A DNA stretch of 64,000 bases from Caccoplasma_A sp045587545 (GCA_045587545.1 JAZNCN010000001.1:1-64000), one strand, 5' to 3'. Counted from the first letter of the stretch, positions 1 to 7,990 are shown. Translations and numbers: made by a program. The notes: a model not told the origin generated them from the sequence alone.

Positions 1-276
1 AACCATATTATATACAGCCTGACGAGATAACCCTAATAGTTTCCCTGCTTGGGCAAATGATAGATACTCTTTGTCCTTTACATTTTCGATTGGCTTTTCC
101 AATTTGATTGAGAGCGTTTCTGCCTCCGCCTGCTTTACTCTCTTGTCTCGCACTGCTTGTTTGTAGGCGAGATTGGCACAACGATGCGAGCAATACTTTG
201 TAGATACTTTTTGAGCCACGAACTCAACTCCGCACTATTGGCAAATTTTCGTAATTCTAATACTGCTTGTAGCCAT
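1..276 (-). pseudogene. Excisionase-like zinc-finger/HTH protein of a mobile element, interrupted by TAG, cut by window edge
   Basis: From an ATG at 274-276 the minus strand reads MATSSIRITKICQ, meets a TAG at 235-237, and then stays open to the window edge. The continuation holds a second cysteine pair (YCSHRC), a basic stretch, and a helix-turn-helix core (AQAGKLLGLSRQAVYNMV). Short proteins with this layout accompany tyrosine recombinases on Bacteroidota integrative elements. The stop falls between the two cysteines of the first C-x-x-C pair, where relatives usually have an aromatic residue; one base change from TAT or TAC would produce it. I infer a disabled gene at the end of an old element. 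A sequencing error or TAG readthrough are alternatives. The 3' end lies outside the window. Confidence 0.6.
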
Positions 277-317
277 TTTTACATTGTTTTTAATCTTTAT
301 TTCTCCCGCTTTCTGTC

Positions 318-357
318 AACTATCGTAAACTATTGTAAACCATTGTCAACTTTGTCC
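318..357. repeat. Four tandem 10-bp degenerate repeats upstream of the HTH pseudogene
   Basis: Four consecutive 10-bp units read aactatcgta, aactattgta, aaccattgtc and aactttgtcc. A 10-bp period places the units on one face of the helix, as in iterated binding sites for an excisionase, integrase arm-binding domain or repressor. The array lies about 40 bp upstream of the start of the HTH pseudogene. Function is inferred. Confidence 0.5.
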
Positions 358-360
358 ATC

Positions 361-398
361 ACCTCGCCAACGCAAAATCGCATTTCAAGCGGCGAGGT
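361..398. repeat. GC-rich 8-bp inverted repeat, possible element-end or recombination site
   Basis: ACCTCGCC at 361-368 and GGCGAGGT at 391-398 are perfect inverted repeats separated by 22 bp, in an otherwise AT-rich spacer. The site directly follows the 10-bp repeats and lies between the HTH pseudogene and the 3' end of mnmE. Such a structure could belong to an attachment or transfer site, but nothing in the window proves it. Confidence 0.35.
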
Positions 399-468
399 AC
401 ACAGGAGGTACAAAAACAGGCGTAAAAAGGCTTAGCAACGATTAACAACGATGCTTGCACAAATAAAA

Positions 469-491
469 ATAGCACCCGTAAAGAGTGCTAT
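469..491 (-). terminator. Intrinsic terminator of mnmE
   Basis: ATAGCAC (469-475) and GTGCTAT (485-491) form a 7-bp stem with a 9-nt loop. On the minus strand the hairpin is followed by a T-rich run (ATTTTTATTT). It lies 44 bp downstream of the mnmE stop codon. Confidence 0.7.
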
Positions 492-534
492 ATTAATCAT
501 TTATGATTGATTTAACTATTTGATAATCAACTAC

Positions 535-1932
535 TTATTTCCCGATGCAAAACTTTGAGAAGATGGTTTGTAGTAGGTCGGTGGTGCTGATTTGCCCTGT
601 TATTTCGCCTATATAGTGCATTGCTTCGCGTATGTCTTGTGCCAGCAAATCGCCGGGGATATTCATCTCTAAGCCTTCAATGGTGCGTTGCATTGCTGAG
701 CCTGCTTTGGTAAGGGCTTCGTAATGGCGCGCATTGGTTACTATGGTATCGCTTAGTGAGTATTGGGCTGTTGTGTAGGCGGTTAGTTGTTGTTGCAACT
801 CCTCTATTCCTTCGTTGTTTTTTGCAGATATTGCTAATATGGGTAACTCCTCTCCTACCTCTTTTTGTGCTTGTTCAATTCGCTGTTGCTGTTCTTGTGG
901 GGTTAGTTTATCGCTCTTGTTTAGTAACAATATCAGTTTTTTGCCTTGTGAGCGTTGTTTTATCTCTTGGGCATTTTGTGGTAGTGTGCCTGTTATGTCT
1001 GTTAGCCACAATACTATTTCTGATTGCTCTATTTTTTGATAACTGCGCTCTATTCCTATCTGCTCTATGGTGTCGGTTGTGGTACGTAGTCCTGCTGTGT
1101 CTATTAAACGATAGAGGGTGCCTTGTATTACGATGGTCTCTTCAATGGTATCGCGTGTGGTGCCGTGTATGGGCGACACGATGGCTCTCTCCTCGCCTGT
1201 TAATTGATTAAGGAGTGTTGATTTGCCTGCATTGGTTTCGCCTATTATGGCTACAGGTACTCCATTTTTTATGGCATTGCCTGTTGCAAAACTATTGCTT
1301 AATCGCTCTATTTCAGTGTTTATTGTTTGCGCAAGGTTATGGAGTTGTGTGCGGTCTGCAAATTCTACCTCTTCTTCCGAGAAGTCTAACTCCAACTCTA
1401 TGAGCGATGCAAAGTTTATCATTTGTGTGCGTAGCTCTTCGAGTTTGGTGCTGAATGTACCTCGCATCTGATTCATTGCCACGCGGTGCGCTGTGGCTGT
1501 GGTTGAGGCTATTACATCGGCTACGCCTTCGGCTTCGGCAAGGTCCATTTTGCCATTTATGAAGGCTCGGCGTGTGTATTCGCCGGGCATTGCCATACGA
1601 CACCCCTCATTTATTAGCAGGTTTAGCAGGGTTTGTTGTATGTATTGAGAACCATGGCACGATATCTCTATTGTGTCGTCGCCTGTAAACGAGTGTGGTG
1701 CTTTGAATAGTGTTAGCACTACATCGTCAACTATCTCTCCGTTTGGTGCATATATTGTTCCGTATTTTGCTGTGTGCGTGGGTTGTTGCTGTAGCGATGT
1801 TCGTTTTTTGTTTTTGAATATTTTATCGGTTATGGCTATTGCTTGTGGCCCGCTTATGCGTATTATGGCTATGCCTCCTACTCCGGGGGCTGTTGATATG
1901 GCACATATTGTATCGGTTGTATCGGCTCTCAT
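535..1932 (-). CDS. mnmE: tRNA uridine-5-carboxymethylaminomethyl modification GTPase MnmE
   Basis: Cytosolic GTPase that works with MnmG to build the cmnm5 modification on U34 of certain tRNAs. The 465 aa match the family length. An N-terminal folate-binding domain (about 1-118) and a helical domain frame an inserted G domain: P-loop GETNAGKS at 231-238, switch GTTRD at 257-261, DTAGLR at 278-283 and NKSD at 338-341. The protein ends in the hallmark FCIGK with the catalytic cysteine at 462. The stop codon of the nuclease gene lies 4 bp upstream of its start, so the two are probably co-transcribed. The 3' end of this gene is a known integration site for SGI1-type elements in other phyla, relevant to the mobile remnant next door. 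Confidence 0.97.
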   Translation of the reverse strand: MRADTTDTICAISTAPGVGGIAIIRISGPQAIAITDKIFKNKKRTSLQQQPTHTAKYGTIYAPNGEIVDDVVLTLFKAPHSFTGDDTIEISCHGSQYIQQTLLNLLINEGCRMAMPGEYTRRAFINGKMDLAEAEGVADVIASTTATAHRVAMNQMRGTFSTKLEELRTQMINFASLIELELDFSEEEVEFADRTQLHNLAQTINTEIERLSNSFATGNAIKNGVPVAIIGETNAGKSTLLNQLTGEERAIVSPIHGTTRDTIEETIVIQGTLYRLIDTAGLRTTTDTIEQIGIERSYQKIEQSEIVLWLTDITGTLPQNAQEIKQRSQGKKLILLLNKSDKLTPQEQQQRIEQAQKEVGEELPILAISAKNNEGIEELQQQLTAYTTAQYSLSDTIVTNARHYEALTKAGSAMQRTIEGLEMNIPGDLLAQDIREAMHYIGEITGQISTTDLLQTIFSKFCIGK

Positions 1933-1936
1933 GGTT

Positions 1937-2926
1937 CTAATTCCAAAGGGTATAATTGCTTGTTTGTTCTATTTTTTCTTCTACTTCATCGGGTAGTTCT
2001 GATAGGAAATCCATTCCTGTCAGTTTCTCCACACTGTCAATTGTTACTACGTAATTATCAAGTTTTTTTGTTGTTTTGCTGTTTGGAAATATGAACGCTA
2101 TGGCGCGTTCTTCCTGTGCGTAGGGCGCGCATATTACTTTAAAGAATGCATCGGGTATCGCCACTTTTGTTTGTGGTATATAGTTGATTTTTTCTTGTGT
2201 AAACAGGGGACCGCATATTATTACTATTGCACTGTCGCGTATTGCCCATTGTCGTGTTTCTTCTTCAAGGTCCTTCCATGCCCCTCGGTTAAGACCCGGA
2301 GCTTGAGGGCAGATGTTTGTGAAATAGAACGATTGTTCCATTACGGTTTGATTCCATTTCATATCGGCTGCCGGTGCCATATGTCCTTTGTCGTATCCGC
2401 TCCCTTTATAATCGGAGTTTTGTGCGCTTCGTCCTTTTACTTGTGGGTCGGGGGCAAATTTATTGGTGCGTTTTACTTTGTCGCTTGCTGCTTCTGATCG
2501 TGTCAGCTCGTATGCCACCCAATTTGGCATTCCTATTGTTGTGTTATATGAGCTTGTGTAGCCCATATTTTTTATCTGTTGTTGCGTTGTGGTAGTTTGC
2601 CACTTGGGTATCTCTAAGTTAGTATATTTTACTCTTTCTCTTTTTTGTGATGCAGATTTTTCTTTTGCTACTACCTCTTCAACTTTTACTTCTTTGGGTT
2701 GTGCTATTACAAGTTGCTCGGTTTTATGTGCAACTTGTTCTACTGTCTGTTTTACTTGTGGACGACAAGTGTAGTATAAGACAACGGCTATTAAGGCTAC
2801 TATAAAGAGTATTACCAACATACGCCATGTCCAATCGGTTGGCTCCGATGTTTTTTTACGTTTCTTGGGTTGTGGGCGCATTTTTGGCTTTGATCCTGTT
2901 TTTTTTGTTGCACTCTTTTTTGCCAT
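1937..2926 (-). CDS. Membrane-anchored DNA/RNA non-specific endonuclease (NucA family)
   Basis: 329 aa. A lysine-rich N-terminus (1-30) precedes one membrane segment (about 35-53, MLVILFIVALIAVVLYY), a linker, and a beta-beta-alpha-metal nuclease domain (about 100-320). The DRGH-type catalytic motif appears as DKGHMAPAAD (179-188) with His182 as likely general base; NICPQAPGLNRGAWKDLE (204-221) carries the metal-binding asparagine. Positive charges before the membrane segment predict that the nuclease faces the periplasm, where it could degrade nucleic acids for nutrition or in defence against incoming DNA. The specific role is inferred. It is the first gene of a probable two-gene unit with mnmE. 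Confidence 0.85.
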   Translation of the reverse strand: MAKKSATKKTGSKPKMRPQPKKRKKTSEPTDWTWRMLVILFIVALIAVVLYYTCRPQVKQTVEQVAHKTEQLVIAQPKEVKVEEVVAKEKSASQKRERVKYTNLEIPKWQTTTTQQQIKNMGYTSSYNTTIGMPNWVAYELTRSEAASDKVKRTNKFAPDPQVKGRSAQNSDYKGSGYDKGHMAPAADMKWNQTVMEQSFYFTNICPQAPGLNRGAWKDLEEETRQWAIRDSAIVIICGPLFTQEKINYIPQTKVAIPDAFFKVICAPYAQEERAIAFIFPNSKTTKKLDNYVVTIDSVEKLTGMDFLSELPDEVEEKIEQTSNYTLWN

Positions 2927-2998
2927 TATTATTTAATTTGTTAAAGCAGGTTCTTTGTTATTTATACTCCTTACTTTATATTGTTTTGTTTTGATACG

Positions 2999-3030
2999 CA
3001 AATTTACAGATTTTTTCGTTACTTTTGCAA
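2999..3030 (-). promoter_or_regulatory. Promoter of the nuclease-mnmE unit
   Basis: On the minus strand a -7 box TAAATTTG (3006 to 2999) lies 21 bp downstream of a -33 TTG (3030 to 3028), close to the Bacteroidota sigma-factor consensus. It overlaps the divergent pepT -7 box. Confidence 0.45.
3020..3027 (+). promoter_or_regulatory. -7 box for pepT-miaA
   Basis: TACTTTTG fits TAnnTTTG and would start transcription about 60 nt before pepT. I see no well-placed -33 element. It overlaps the divergent promoter of the nuclease gene. Confidence 0.45.
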
Positions 3031-3096
3031 TTGGTTATCAAACATTGTGGTTTGATATGTTATATTGTTTTTATTTTTTAGCTTCTATATTTTACT

Positions 3097-4317
3097 ATGA
3101 ATGTTATTGACAGATTTTTAGGCTATGTTAAGATTGATACTCAATCTGATGAGTTAACTAATTTAACTCCGAGTACTCCGGGGCAAATGGCTTTTGCCAA
3201 AGAGCTTGTTGTGGAGTTAAAGGGTATTGGTCTTGTTGATGTTGAGCTTGATGAGAATGGTTATGTTATGGCTACTCTGCCTGCCAACACCGATAAGGAG
3301 GTTCCTACTTTGGGTTTTATTGCTCACATGGACACATCGCCTGATATGTCGGGTCATAATGTTCAACCTCGTATTGTTGAGAAGTATGATGGTGAGGATA
3401 TTATTTTGAATGCTGAAGAGAATATTATTCTTAAGACTGAGGATTTTCCTGAAATCAAAGGTTATGTTGGTGACGATATTATTGTTACTAATGGCAAAAC
3501 TCTTTTGGGTGCTGACGATAAAGCCGGTGTTGCAGAGATTATTACTGCCATGGAGTATTTGATTGCCAACCCCAACATCAAGCATGGTAAAATTAGAATT
3601 GCTTTTACGCCCGACGAGGAGATTGGTCAAGGTGCCGACCACTTTGATGTTGAAAAGTTTGGTGCCGATTTTGCTTACACCATGGACGGTAGCGACCAAG
3701 GCATTATTGAGTTTGAAAATTTTAATGCTGCTATGGCTAAGGTTACTTTCAAAGGTCGTAATGTTCACCCCGGTTACGCTAAGCATAAAATGGTAAACTC
3801 TTTGCGTGTTGCTAACCAATATGCTATTATGTTGCCGCGTTGGGAGACTCCCGAGCACACTGAGGGTTATGAGGGATTTTATCACTTGGTTGGTTGCGAG
3901 GGTTCTGTAGAGAGTACTACTCTTACTTATATTATCCGCGACCACGATCGCGACCGTTTTGAGCGTCGTAAAAAGGAGTTTGCTCATTTGGTTAATAAAA
4001 TTAATAAAGAGTTCCCAAATTGTGCTACTCTTGAGATTAAAGACCAGTACTACAATATGCGCGAAATGATTGAGCCTGTTATGCACATTATTGACCTTGC
4101 TAAAGAGGCTATCTCAAATTGTGGTATGGAGCCTAAGGTTGAGCCTATCAGAGGTGGTACTGATGGAGCAAGACTTTCGTTTATGGGTCTTCCCTGTCCT
4201 AACCTATCGGCAGGTGGCATGAACTTCCACGGACGTTTTGAATACGTTTCGGTTCAAGCTATGCAAAAGGCTGTTAAGGTTATTGTTGAGATTGCCCGAT
4301 TAACTGCTGAAAAATAG
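3097..4317 (+). CDS. pepT: Peptidase T (tripeptide aminopeptidase, M20B)
   Basis: Zinc-dependent cytosolic exopeptidase that removes the N-terminal residue of tripeptides. The 406 aa match the family length. Metal ligands are visible: His77 and Asp79 in HMDTSPD, Asp140 in GADDKAG, Glu174/Glu175 in PDEEIGQGAD, Asp197 in TMDGSD, and a C-terminal His in GMNFHGRFE. The lid domain (about 205-320) lies between the catalytic halves. Codons are strongly T-ending (GTT, GCT, GGT), unlike most neighbours, which may reflect high expression. The stop codon is 3 bp before the miaA ATG, so the pair is probably co-transcribed. Confidence 0.96.
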   Translation: MNVIDRFLGYVKIDTQSDELTNLTPSTPGQMAFAKELVVELKGIGLVDVELDENGYVMATLPANTDKEVPTLGFIAHMDTSPDMSGHNVQPRIVEKYDGEDIILNAEENIILKTEDFPEIKGYVGDDIIVTNGKTLLGADDKAGVAEIITAMEYLIANPNIKHGKIRIAFTPDEEIGQGADHFDVEKFGADFAYTMDGSDQGIIEFENFNAAMAKVTFKGRNVHPGYAKHKMVNSLRVANQYAIMLPRWETPEHTEGYEGFYHLVGCEGSVESTTLTYIIRDHDRDRFERRKKEFAHLVNKINKEFPNCATLEIKDQYYNMREMIEPVMHIIDLAKEAISNCGMEPKVEPIRGGTDGARLSFMGLPCPNLSAGGMNFHGRFEYVSVQAMQKAVKVIVEIARLTAEK

Positions 4318-4320
4318 TTG

Positions 4321-5244
4321 ATGAAGAACCTAATAGTCATATTAGGGCCTACAGCCGTTGGCAAAACCGATTTGAGTATTAAAACTGCTCTCAGATTTGG
4401 GTCTCCGATTATTTCGTGCGACAGCCGTCAAATGTACCGCGGTATGAAAATTGGTACGGCTGCCCCTTCTGATGAGCTTCTTAATAGTGTTAAACACTAC
4501 TTTATTGGCAACTTGGAGTTGTCTGATTATTATAGTGCAGCAATGTTTGAGGAGGAGTTTATGGCTCTCTCCTCTTCTCTTTTTAAGGAGCATGATACTT
4601 TGGTTATGTGCGGAGGTTCAATGATGTACATCGATGCTGTTTGTAATGGAATTGATGAAATTCCCACTATTACCGATGATATCAGAGCTGAGGCTGTCAA
4701 TGATTTGAAGTGTAAAGGTTTGGATTTTCTCTGTCAAGAGCTAAAAGAGCGCGATCCTGCTCTGTATAATACTATTGACCTTAAAAACCACAAAAGGGTT
4801 GTTCATGCCATTGAGGTTTGCCGACAGACAGGTCGCCCGTTTTCTGAGTTGAGAACCAATTCAAAGAAGGAGCGCCCGTTTAATATTATAAAGATAGGGC
4901 TTAATATTCCGAGAGAGCTTCTGTTTGAGCGTATTGCTAAAAGAACTGATGCTATGATTACCGAAGGCTTGATTGAAGAGAGTCGCAGATTATTACCATA
5001 CCGAAATTTAAACTCATTGAACACTGTTGGTTACAAAGAGATTTTTGCATATTTTGATGGCATTTTCACCTTAGAAGAGGCAATTGAAAAGATTAAACGC
5101 AATACTCGTGTTTATGCAAAAAAACAACTTACTTGGTTTAAGCGCGACGAAGAAATTACTTGGTTTGATCCCTCTGATACTGATGCTGTTTTTAAGCATA
5201 TTGACTCTTCTCTTAACTCCGTCGCTATCTCCACTTATTTATAA
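4321..5244 (+). CDS. miaA: tRNA dimethylallyltransferase MiaA
   Basis: Transfers a dimethylallyl group to A37 of tRNAs that read UNN codons. 307 aa. P-loop GPTAVGKTD at 9-17 and the substrate-recognition motif DSRQMYRGMKIGTAAP at about 34-49 are diagnostic; NTVGYKEIF near the C-terminus is the typical late MiaA motif. A TTG three bases upstream could add one residue, but ATG at 4321 is the natural start. The last 20 bp overlap the convergent EamA gene at 5225-5244. Bacteroidota often carry a second MiaA; none is visible here. Confidence 0.95.
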   Translation: MKNLIVILGPTAVGKTDLSIKTALRFGSPIISCDSRQMYRGMKIGTAAPSDELLNSVKHYFIGNLELSDYYSAAMFEEEFMALSSSLFKEHDTLVMCGGSMMYIDAVCNGIDEIPTITDDIRAEAVNDLKCKGLDFLCQELKERDPALYNTIDLKNHKRVVHAIEVCRQTGRPFSELRTNSKKERPFNIIKIGLNIPRELLFERIAKRTDAMITEGLIEESRRLLPYRNLNSLNTVGYKEIFAYFDGIFTLEEAIEKIKRNTRVYAKKQLTWFKRDEEITWFDPSDTDAVFKHIDSSLNSVAISTYL

Positions 5245-6142
5245 TATAAATACCTGTTGCTGCCAATATGGTTGCTATAACATATGTTATATAAAATGGC
5301 TCGCTAAGGCACAAGCAAGAGGTAATAACTCCAACTACGGGGATAAGCGAATTAAAAATTGCAACTCTTCCAACCGGATTGCAACTCAAAAGTTTATTAT
5401 ATAGGGTAAATCCGAGCGAAGAGATAATAATCAACAGCAACAAAATAACCAACCCCATAGGTGTTATACAAGGCAAAGAGGCTCCCATGAAAAGAGCAGG
5501 GAGAATAAGCAACATGCCTCCTAAGGCAAGGCTATAACCTGTACCAACAAATATATCCACTCTCCTACCCAATCCTCTAGTCATTAATCCTGCTGTTGCC
5601 GAACACAAAGCATTAAGTATTATCATACCATCGCCAAGCATAGTAAACTCTCCGCTATCATTTCCTCCTATATTAAGAACTACAATACCGGCAAAACCAA
5701 CAACACAACCAATAACTTTAGGCAATGTAAGTTTGTCGCTCTTAAAAAAGATACATGCAAGCAATACAAGCATAAAAACGCCCAAGGAGTTTAATATTGA
5801 AGCTCTTGAGCCTTCGCTATATGATAATCCTATATAAAAGAATGCATAATGAATTGTAGTATTCATTAACGAAAATAATAGGATATATAGCCAATCTTTT
5901 GAGCGAGAGACTTTAAAATCTCTTTTAGCCCCCAAAGCTATTGCAAGTACTATAAAACCCGACAAAGCAAATCTAATGCCTGCAAAAAGCATTTTACTGC
6001 CTGTCATTGATTGAGTTATTCCCCACTCCTCAAAACCGAGTTTAATAAGCGGATATGCCCAACCCCAAGCAATAGCTGCTGTTAATGCAAACAACACCAC
6101 CCATGCAGGTTTTTGAAATATACTGATGTTTGAATTTTTCAT
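5225..6142 (-). CDS. EamA/DMT-family transporter
   Basis: 305 aa with about ten hydrophobic segments arranged as two EamA repeats, the second starting near residue 155. Family members are inner-membrane exporters of amino acids or other metabolites; the substrate cannot be told from sequence. Glycine-rich helix motifs such as GWAYPLIKLGF and an SEPFY motif in helix nine are typical. It is transcribed toward miaA and overlaps its 3' end by 20 bp. The gap to the divergent DUF1295 gene is about 145 bp, so it probably has its own promoter. Confidence 0.88.
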   Translation of the reverse strand: MKNSNISIFQKPAWVVLFALTAAIAWGWAYPLIKLGFEEWGITQSMTGSKMLFAGIRFALSGFIVLAIALGAKRDFKVSRSKDWLYILLFSLMNTTIHYAFFYIGLSYSEGSRASILNSLGVFMLVLLACIFFKSDKLTLPKVIGCVVGFAGIVVLNIGGNDSGEFTMLGDGMIILNALCSATAGLMTRGLGRRVDIFVGTGYSLALGGMLLILPALFMGASLPCITPMGLVILLLLIIISSLGFTLYNKLLSCNPVGRVAIFNSLIPVVGVITSCLCLSEPFYITYVIATILAATGIYIINKWR

Positions 6143-6252
6143 AATAGTTAAAATTGAACTGCAAAATTAATAATAAAGCGCAAACTGATTAAACCAAAAC
6201 ATGATATAATCGATTATTATTCTATAGAATAAATTTTTTTAGTAAGTTTTAT

Positions 6253-6260
6253 TATCTTCG
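6253..6260 (+). promoter_or_regulatory. -7-like box for the DUF1295 gene
   Basis: TATCTTCG, one base off TAnnTTTG, lies 28 bp before the start codon. The same variant precedes mutS2 at 34189-34196. No clear -33 element. Confidence 0.35.
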
Positions 6261-6288
6261 CTACATAAAACTGATAAAAAACAAAGTT

Positions 6289-7092
6289 ATGAGTTATCTA
6301 TGGATTATATTAGCCGTTTCGCTTGCTGTTTCTGCCATAGGGTGGATATATTTTATATATTTCTTCAGTATAGGATATGGACTTGCAATATCAGCATTAG
6401 CTGTTACTACCACCATTATATTTAAAGATAGCCTGACAATACCTTCACTCCTACTATGTGGGGTTTTGTTCATATATGGTATAAGATTAGCTGGATATCT
6501 GCTAATAAGAGAGAAAAAATCTGAGTCTTACAAAAAGATATTATACCAACCGGCAAACACCACAAAGAAACCTCTCTTTGTCATGTTTATGATATGGATT
6601 TCGTGCGCATTGCTATATGTAGGACAAGTAAGCCCCGTAACGTTCTATCTTTATAATGCCGAGAGCGGAATTGCAGTAAACGAAGTATTGGCATGGATAG
6701 GTTTTGCAACTGCAACATTAGGCGTATTAATTGAATCGGTTGCAGATGCACAAAAGAACAGAGCAAAGAGATTAAATGCCAACCGTTTTGTTGATATAGG
6801 TTTATATAAAATTGTACGTTGTCCTAACTATTTTGGCGAAATTTTAGTATGGACAGGCTGTTTTATATTCTGTTTTGGCTCATCATGCAGTGTATGGCAA
6901 TGGATTATTGCTATATTAGGATATGCAGGTATTGTATATGTAATGTTTAGTGGTGCTCGCCGCATTGAAATACGTCAAAAAGAAGCATACGGTAATAACC
7001 CTGAATTTAAGGCATACATTAAACGTACACCCTTGCTAATTCCTTTAATTCCAATTTATAGTGTGGCAAAACAGACTTGGCTTAAAGCCTAA
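6289..7092 (+). CDS. DUF1295 / steroid 5-alpha-reductase-like membrane protein
   Basis: 267 aa with six or seven hydrophobic segments. The C-terminal region around residues 165-200 holds the conserved AKRLNANRFVDIGLYKIVR and PNYFGEILVW motifs of the DUF1295 family, which is related to 3-oxo-5-alpha-steroid dehydrogenases and isoprenylcysteine methyltransferases. Those folds bind NAD(P)H or SAM at the membrane, but the substrate of bacterial DUF1295 proteins is generally not established. It stands alone and is followed by a strong hairpin at 7245-7272. Confidence 0.85.
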   Translation: MSYLWIILAVSLAVSAIGWIYFIYFFSIGYGLAISALAVTTTIIFKDSLTIPSLLLCGVLFIYGIRLAGYLLIREKKSESYKKILYQPANTTKKPLFVMFMIWISCALLYVGQVSPVTFYLYNAESGIAVNEVLAWIGFATATLGVLIESVADAQKNRAKRLNANRFVDIGLYKIVRCPNYFGEILVWTGCFIFCFGSSCSVWQWIIAILGYAGIVYVMFSGARRIEIRQKEAYGNNPEFKAYIKRTPLLIPLIPIYSVAKQTWLKA

Positions 7093-7094
7093 TA

Positions 7095-7217
7095 ATGACA
7101 AGGGAAATAAGACTAATACTCTACAAATTAAAGATATGCCTAATTAATGCAAACGGTGCGTAAATAATCATACGAGGACCTGACCAACGCCGCCTTGAAT
7201 GGCTTAAGAATAACTAA
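7095..7217 (+). pseudogene. Possible broken small ORF behind the DUF1295 gene
   Basis: Two bases after the DUF1295 stop codon an ATG (7095) opens 22 codons, MTREIRLILYKLKICLINANGA in effect split by a TAA at 7161-7163; the same frame then continues for 17 codons (IIIRGPDQRRLEWLKNN) to TAA at 7215. The polar, arginine-rich second half looks protein-like. It may be a remnant of a short gene coupled to DUF1295, but the stretch is small enough to be chance. I recognise no family. Confidence 0.15.
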
Positions 7218-7244
7218 TATAAATATTATTATGTAATAATAAAC

Positions 7245-7272
7245 AAAAGAGTGGTCTTATGATCACTCTTTT
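7245..7272 (+). terminator. Strong hairpin terminator after the DUF1295 gene
   Basis: AAAAGAGTGGTC and GATCACTCTTTT pair over 12 bp with one G-T wobble around a TTAT loop, and the 3' arm ends in TTTTATTAT. It can stop plus-strand transcripts and, being A-rich on its 5' side, also minus-strand ones from the XRE gene at 7334. Confidence 0.75.
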
Positions 7273-7333
7273 ATTATAACTATTCCCTATATTGACAATC
7301 ATAGAGTAGGGAGAACCAAATCTTATATAATAA

Positions 7334-7807
7334 TTACTTCTCAAATACTTCGAATGTATTATCGGTATAAAATACCATTATTTTCTCAATACGTTTTTCT
7401 GAAATATTCTCTTTTTTTGATTCTAAAAGAATATTTTTTAGCTCATTTTCTGAGATAAACATTTTATTATCAATAGTTTCAGCACTATTTACCCCATTAT
7501 TTAAGCCTGTTTCCTTGCGATTTTCAGGAACAGCTTCTGTATCTGTATTAGAATACGGCAAAGAATTAAACAAATCCGCTTTATTATCAAATTTTGAATT
7601 TATTCCTGATTCTCCTTCGCCAAACATAAGCCAATTAATTGATATATAAGGGTATGCGTTATGTATTTTTGTAATTATATCTTTACTTACATCGTTTCTA
7701 CCACTTAAACAGTGAGAAAGAGTAGATCTCTTAATTCCCACATAATCAGCAAATTCGCCATCACTTAAATGTTCTGCCGAGATTATCTCTTTAATTCTGT
7801 TATTCAT
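7334..7807 (-). CDS. XRE-family helix-turn-helix regulator (repressor-like)
   Basis: 157 aa. Residues about 1-60 form an XRE/Cro-type HTH (DGEFADYVGIKRSTLSHCL) followed by SINWLMFGEGE, a junction common in Bacteroidota repressor-like proteins. The middle (about 75-125) is polar and probably disordered; the C-terminus ends in KRIEKIMVFYTDNTFEVFEK, also conserved in this group. No protease or ligand domain is visible. It faces a 0.9-kb gap with palindromes resembling its own promoter, so autoregulation is likely. The regulon is unknown; an origin in a lost mobile element is possible. Confidence 0.85.
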   Translation of the reverse strand: MNNRIKEIISAEHLSDGEFADYVGIKRSTLSHCLSGRNDVSKDIITKIHNAYPYISINWLMFGEGESGINSKFDNKADLFNSLPYSNTDTEAVPENRKETGLNNGVNSAETIDNKMFISENELKNILLESKKENISEKRIEKIMVFYTDNTFEVFEK

Positions 7808-7844
7808 ATCAAAATAGAATAATGTTTTTACATATATTTATTTG

Positions 7845-7856
7845 TTACAAATGTAA
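7845..7856 (-). promoter_or_regulatory. Palindrome over the -7 box of the XRE gene (candidate auto-operator)
   Basis: TTACAAATGTAA is a near-perfect dyad. Its minus strand contains TACATTTG (7855 to 7848), a full TAnnTTTG -7 box about 40 bp before the XRE start codon. A related dyad, TTACATTTGTAG, lies at 7920-7931 and another variant, ACAAATGTAA, at 8281-8290. A repressor bound here would cover its own promoter. Operator function is inferred. Confidence 0.45.
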
Positions 7857-7893
7857 TAATAATTTTACAATATACATATATATGATGATAATA

Positions 7894-7909
7894 TTTACAT
7901 ATATATTTG
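7894..7909 (+). repeat. TTTACATATATATTTG repeat, copy 1 of 2
   Basis: This 16-mer occurs again unchanged at 8174-8189. Each copy ends in TATATTTG, which fits the Bacteroidota -7 box, so both may be promoters or regulator sites rather than passive AT repeats. Confidence 0.4.
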
Positions 7910-7990
7910 TGTATGTTTTTTACATTTGTAGTATATATAATAAATCAAAACAACACAAATACACTCAAATCAATTAAAGCAATAATCAAT

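Noticed and set aside
235..237. Recoding of TAG as an amino acid genome-wide
   Set aside because: pepT, recJ, the bspA-like gene and HU all end at TAG at the length expected for their families, so TAG is a normal stop here.
756..1211. 151-codon plus-strand frame opposite mnmE
   Set aside because: A hydrophobic, valine/leucine/cysteine-rich translation of antisense sequence; mnmE explains the stretch fully.
3217..4086. 289-codon open frame on the minus strand opposite pepT
   Set aside because: It mirrors pepT, whose T-rich third positions remove stops on the other strand; the peptide resembles nothing and pepT is certain.
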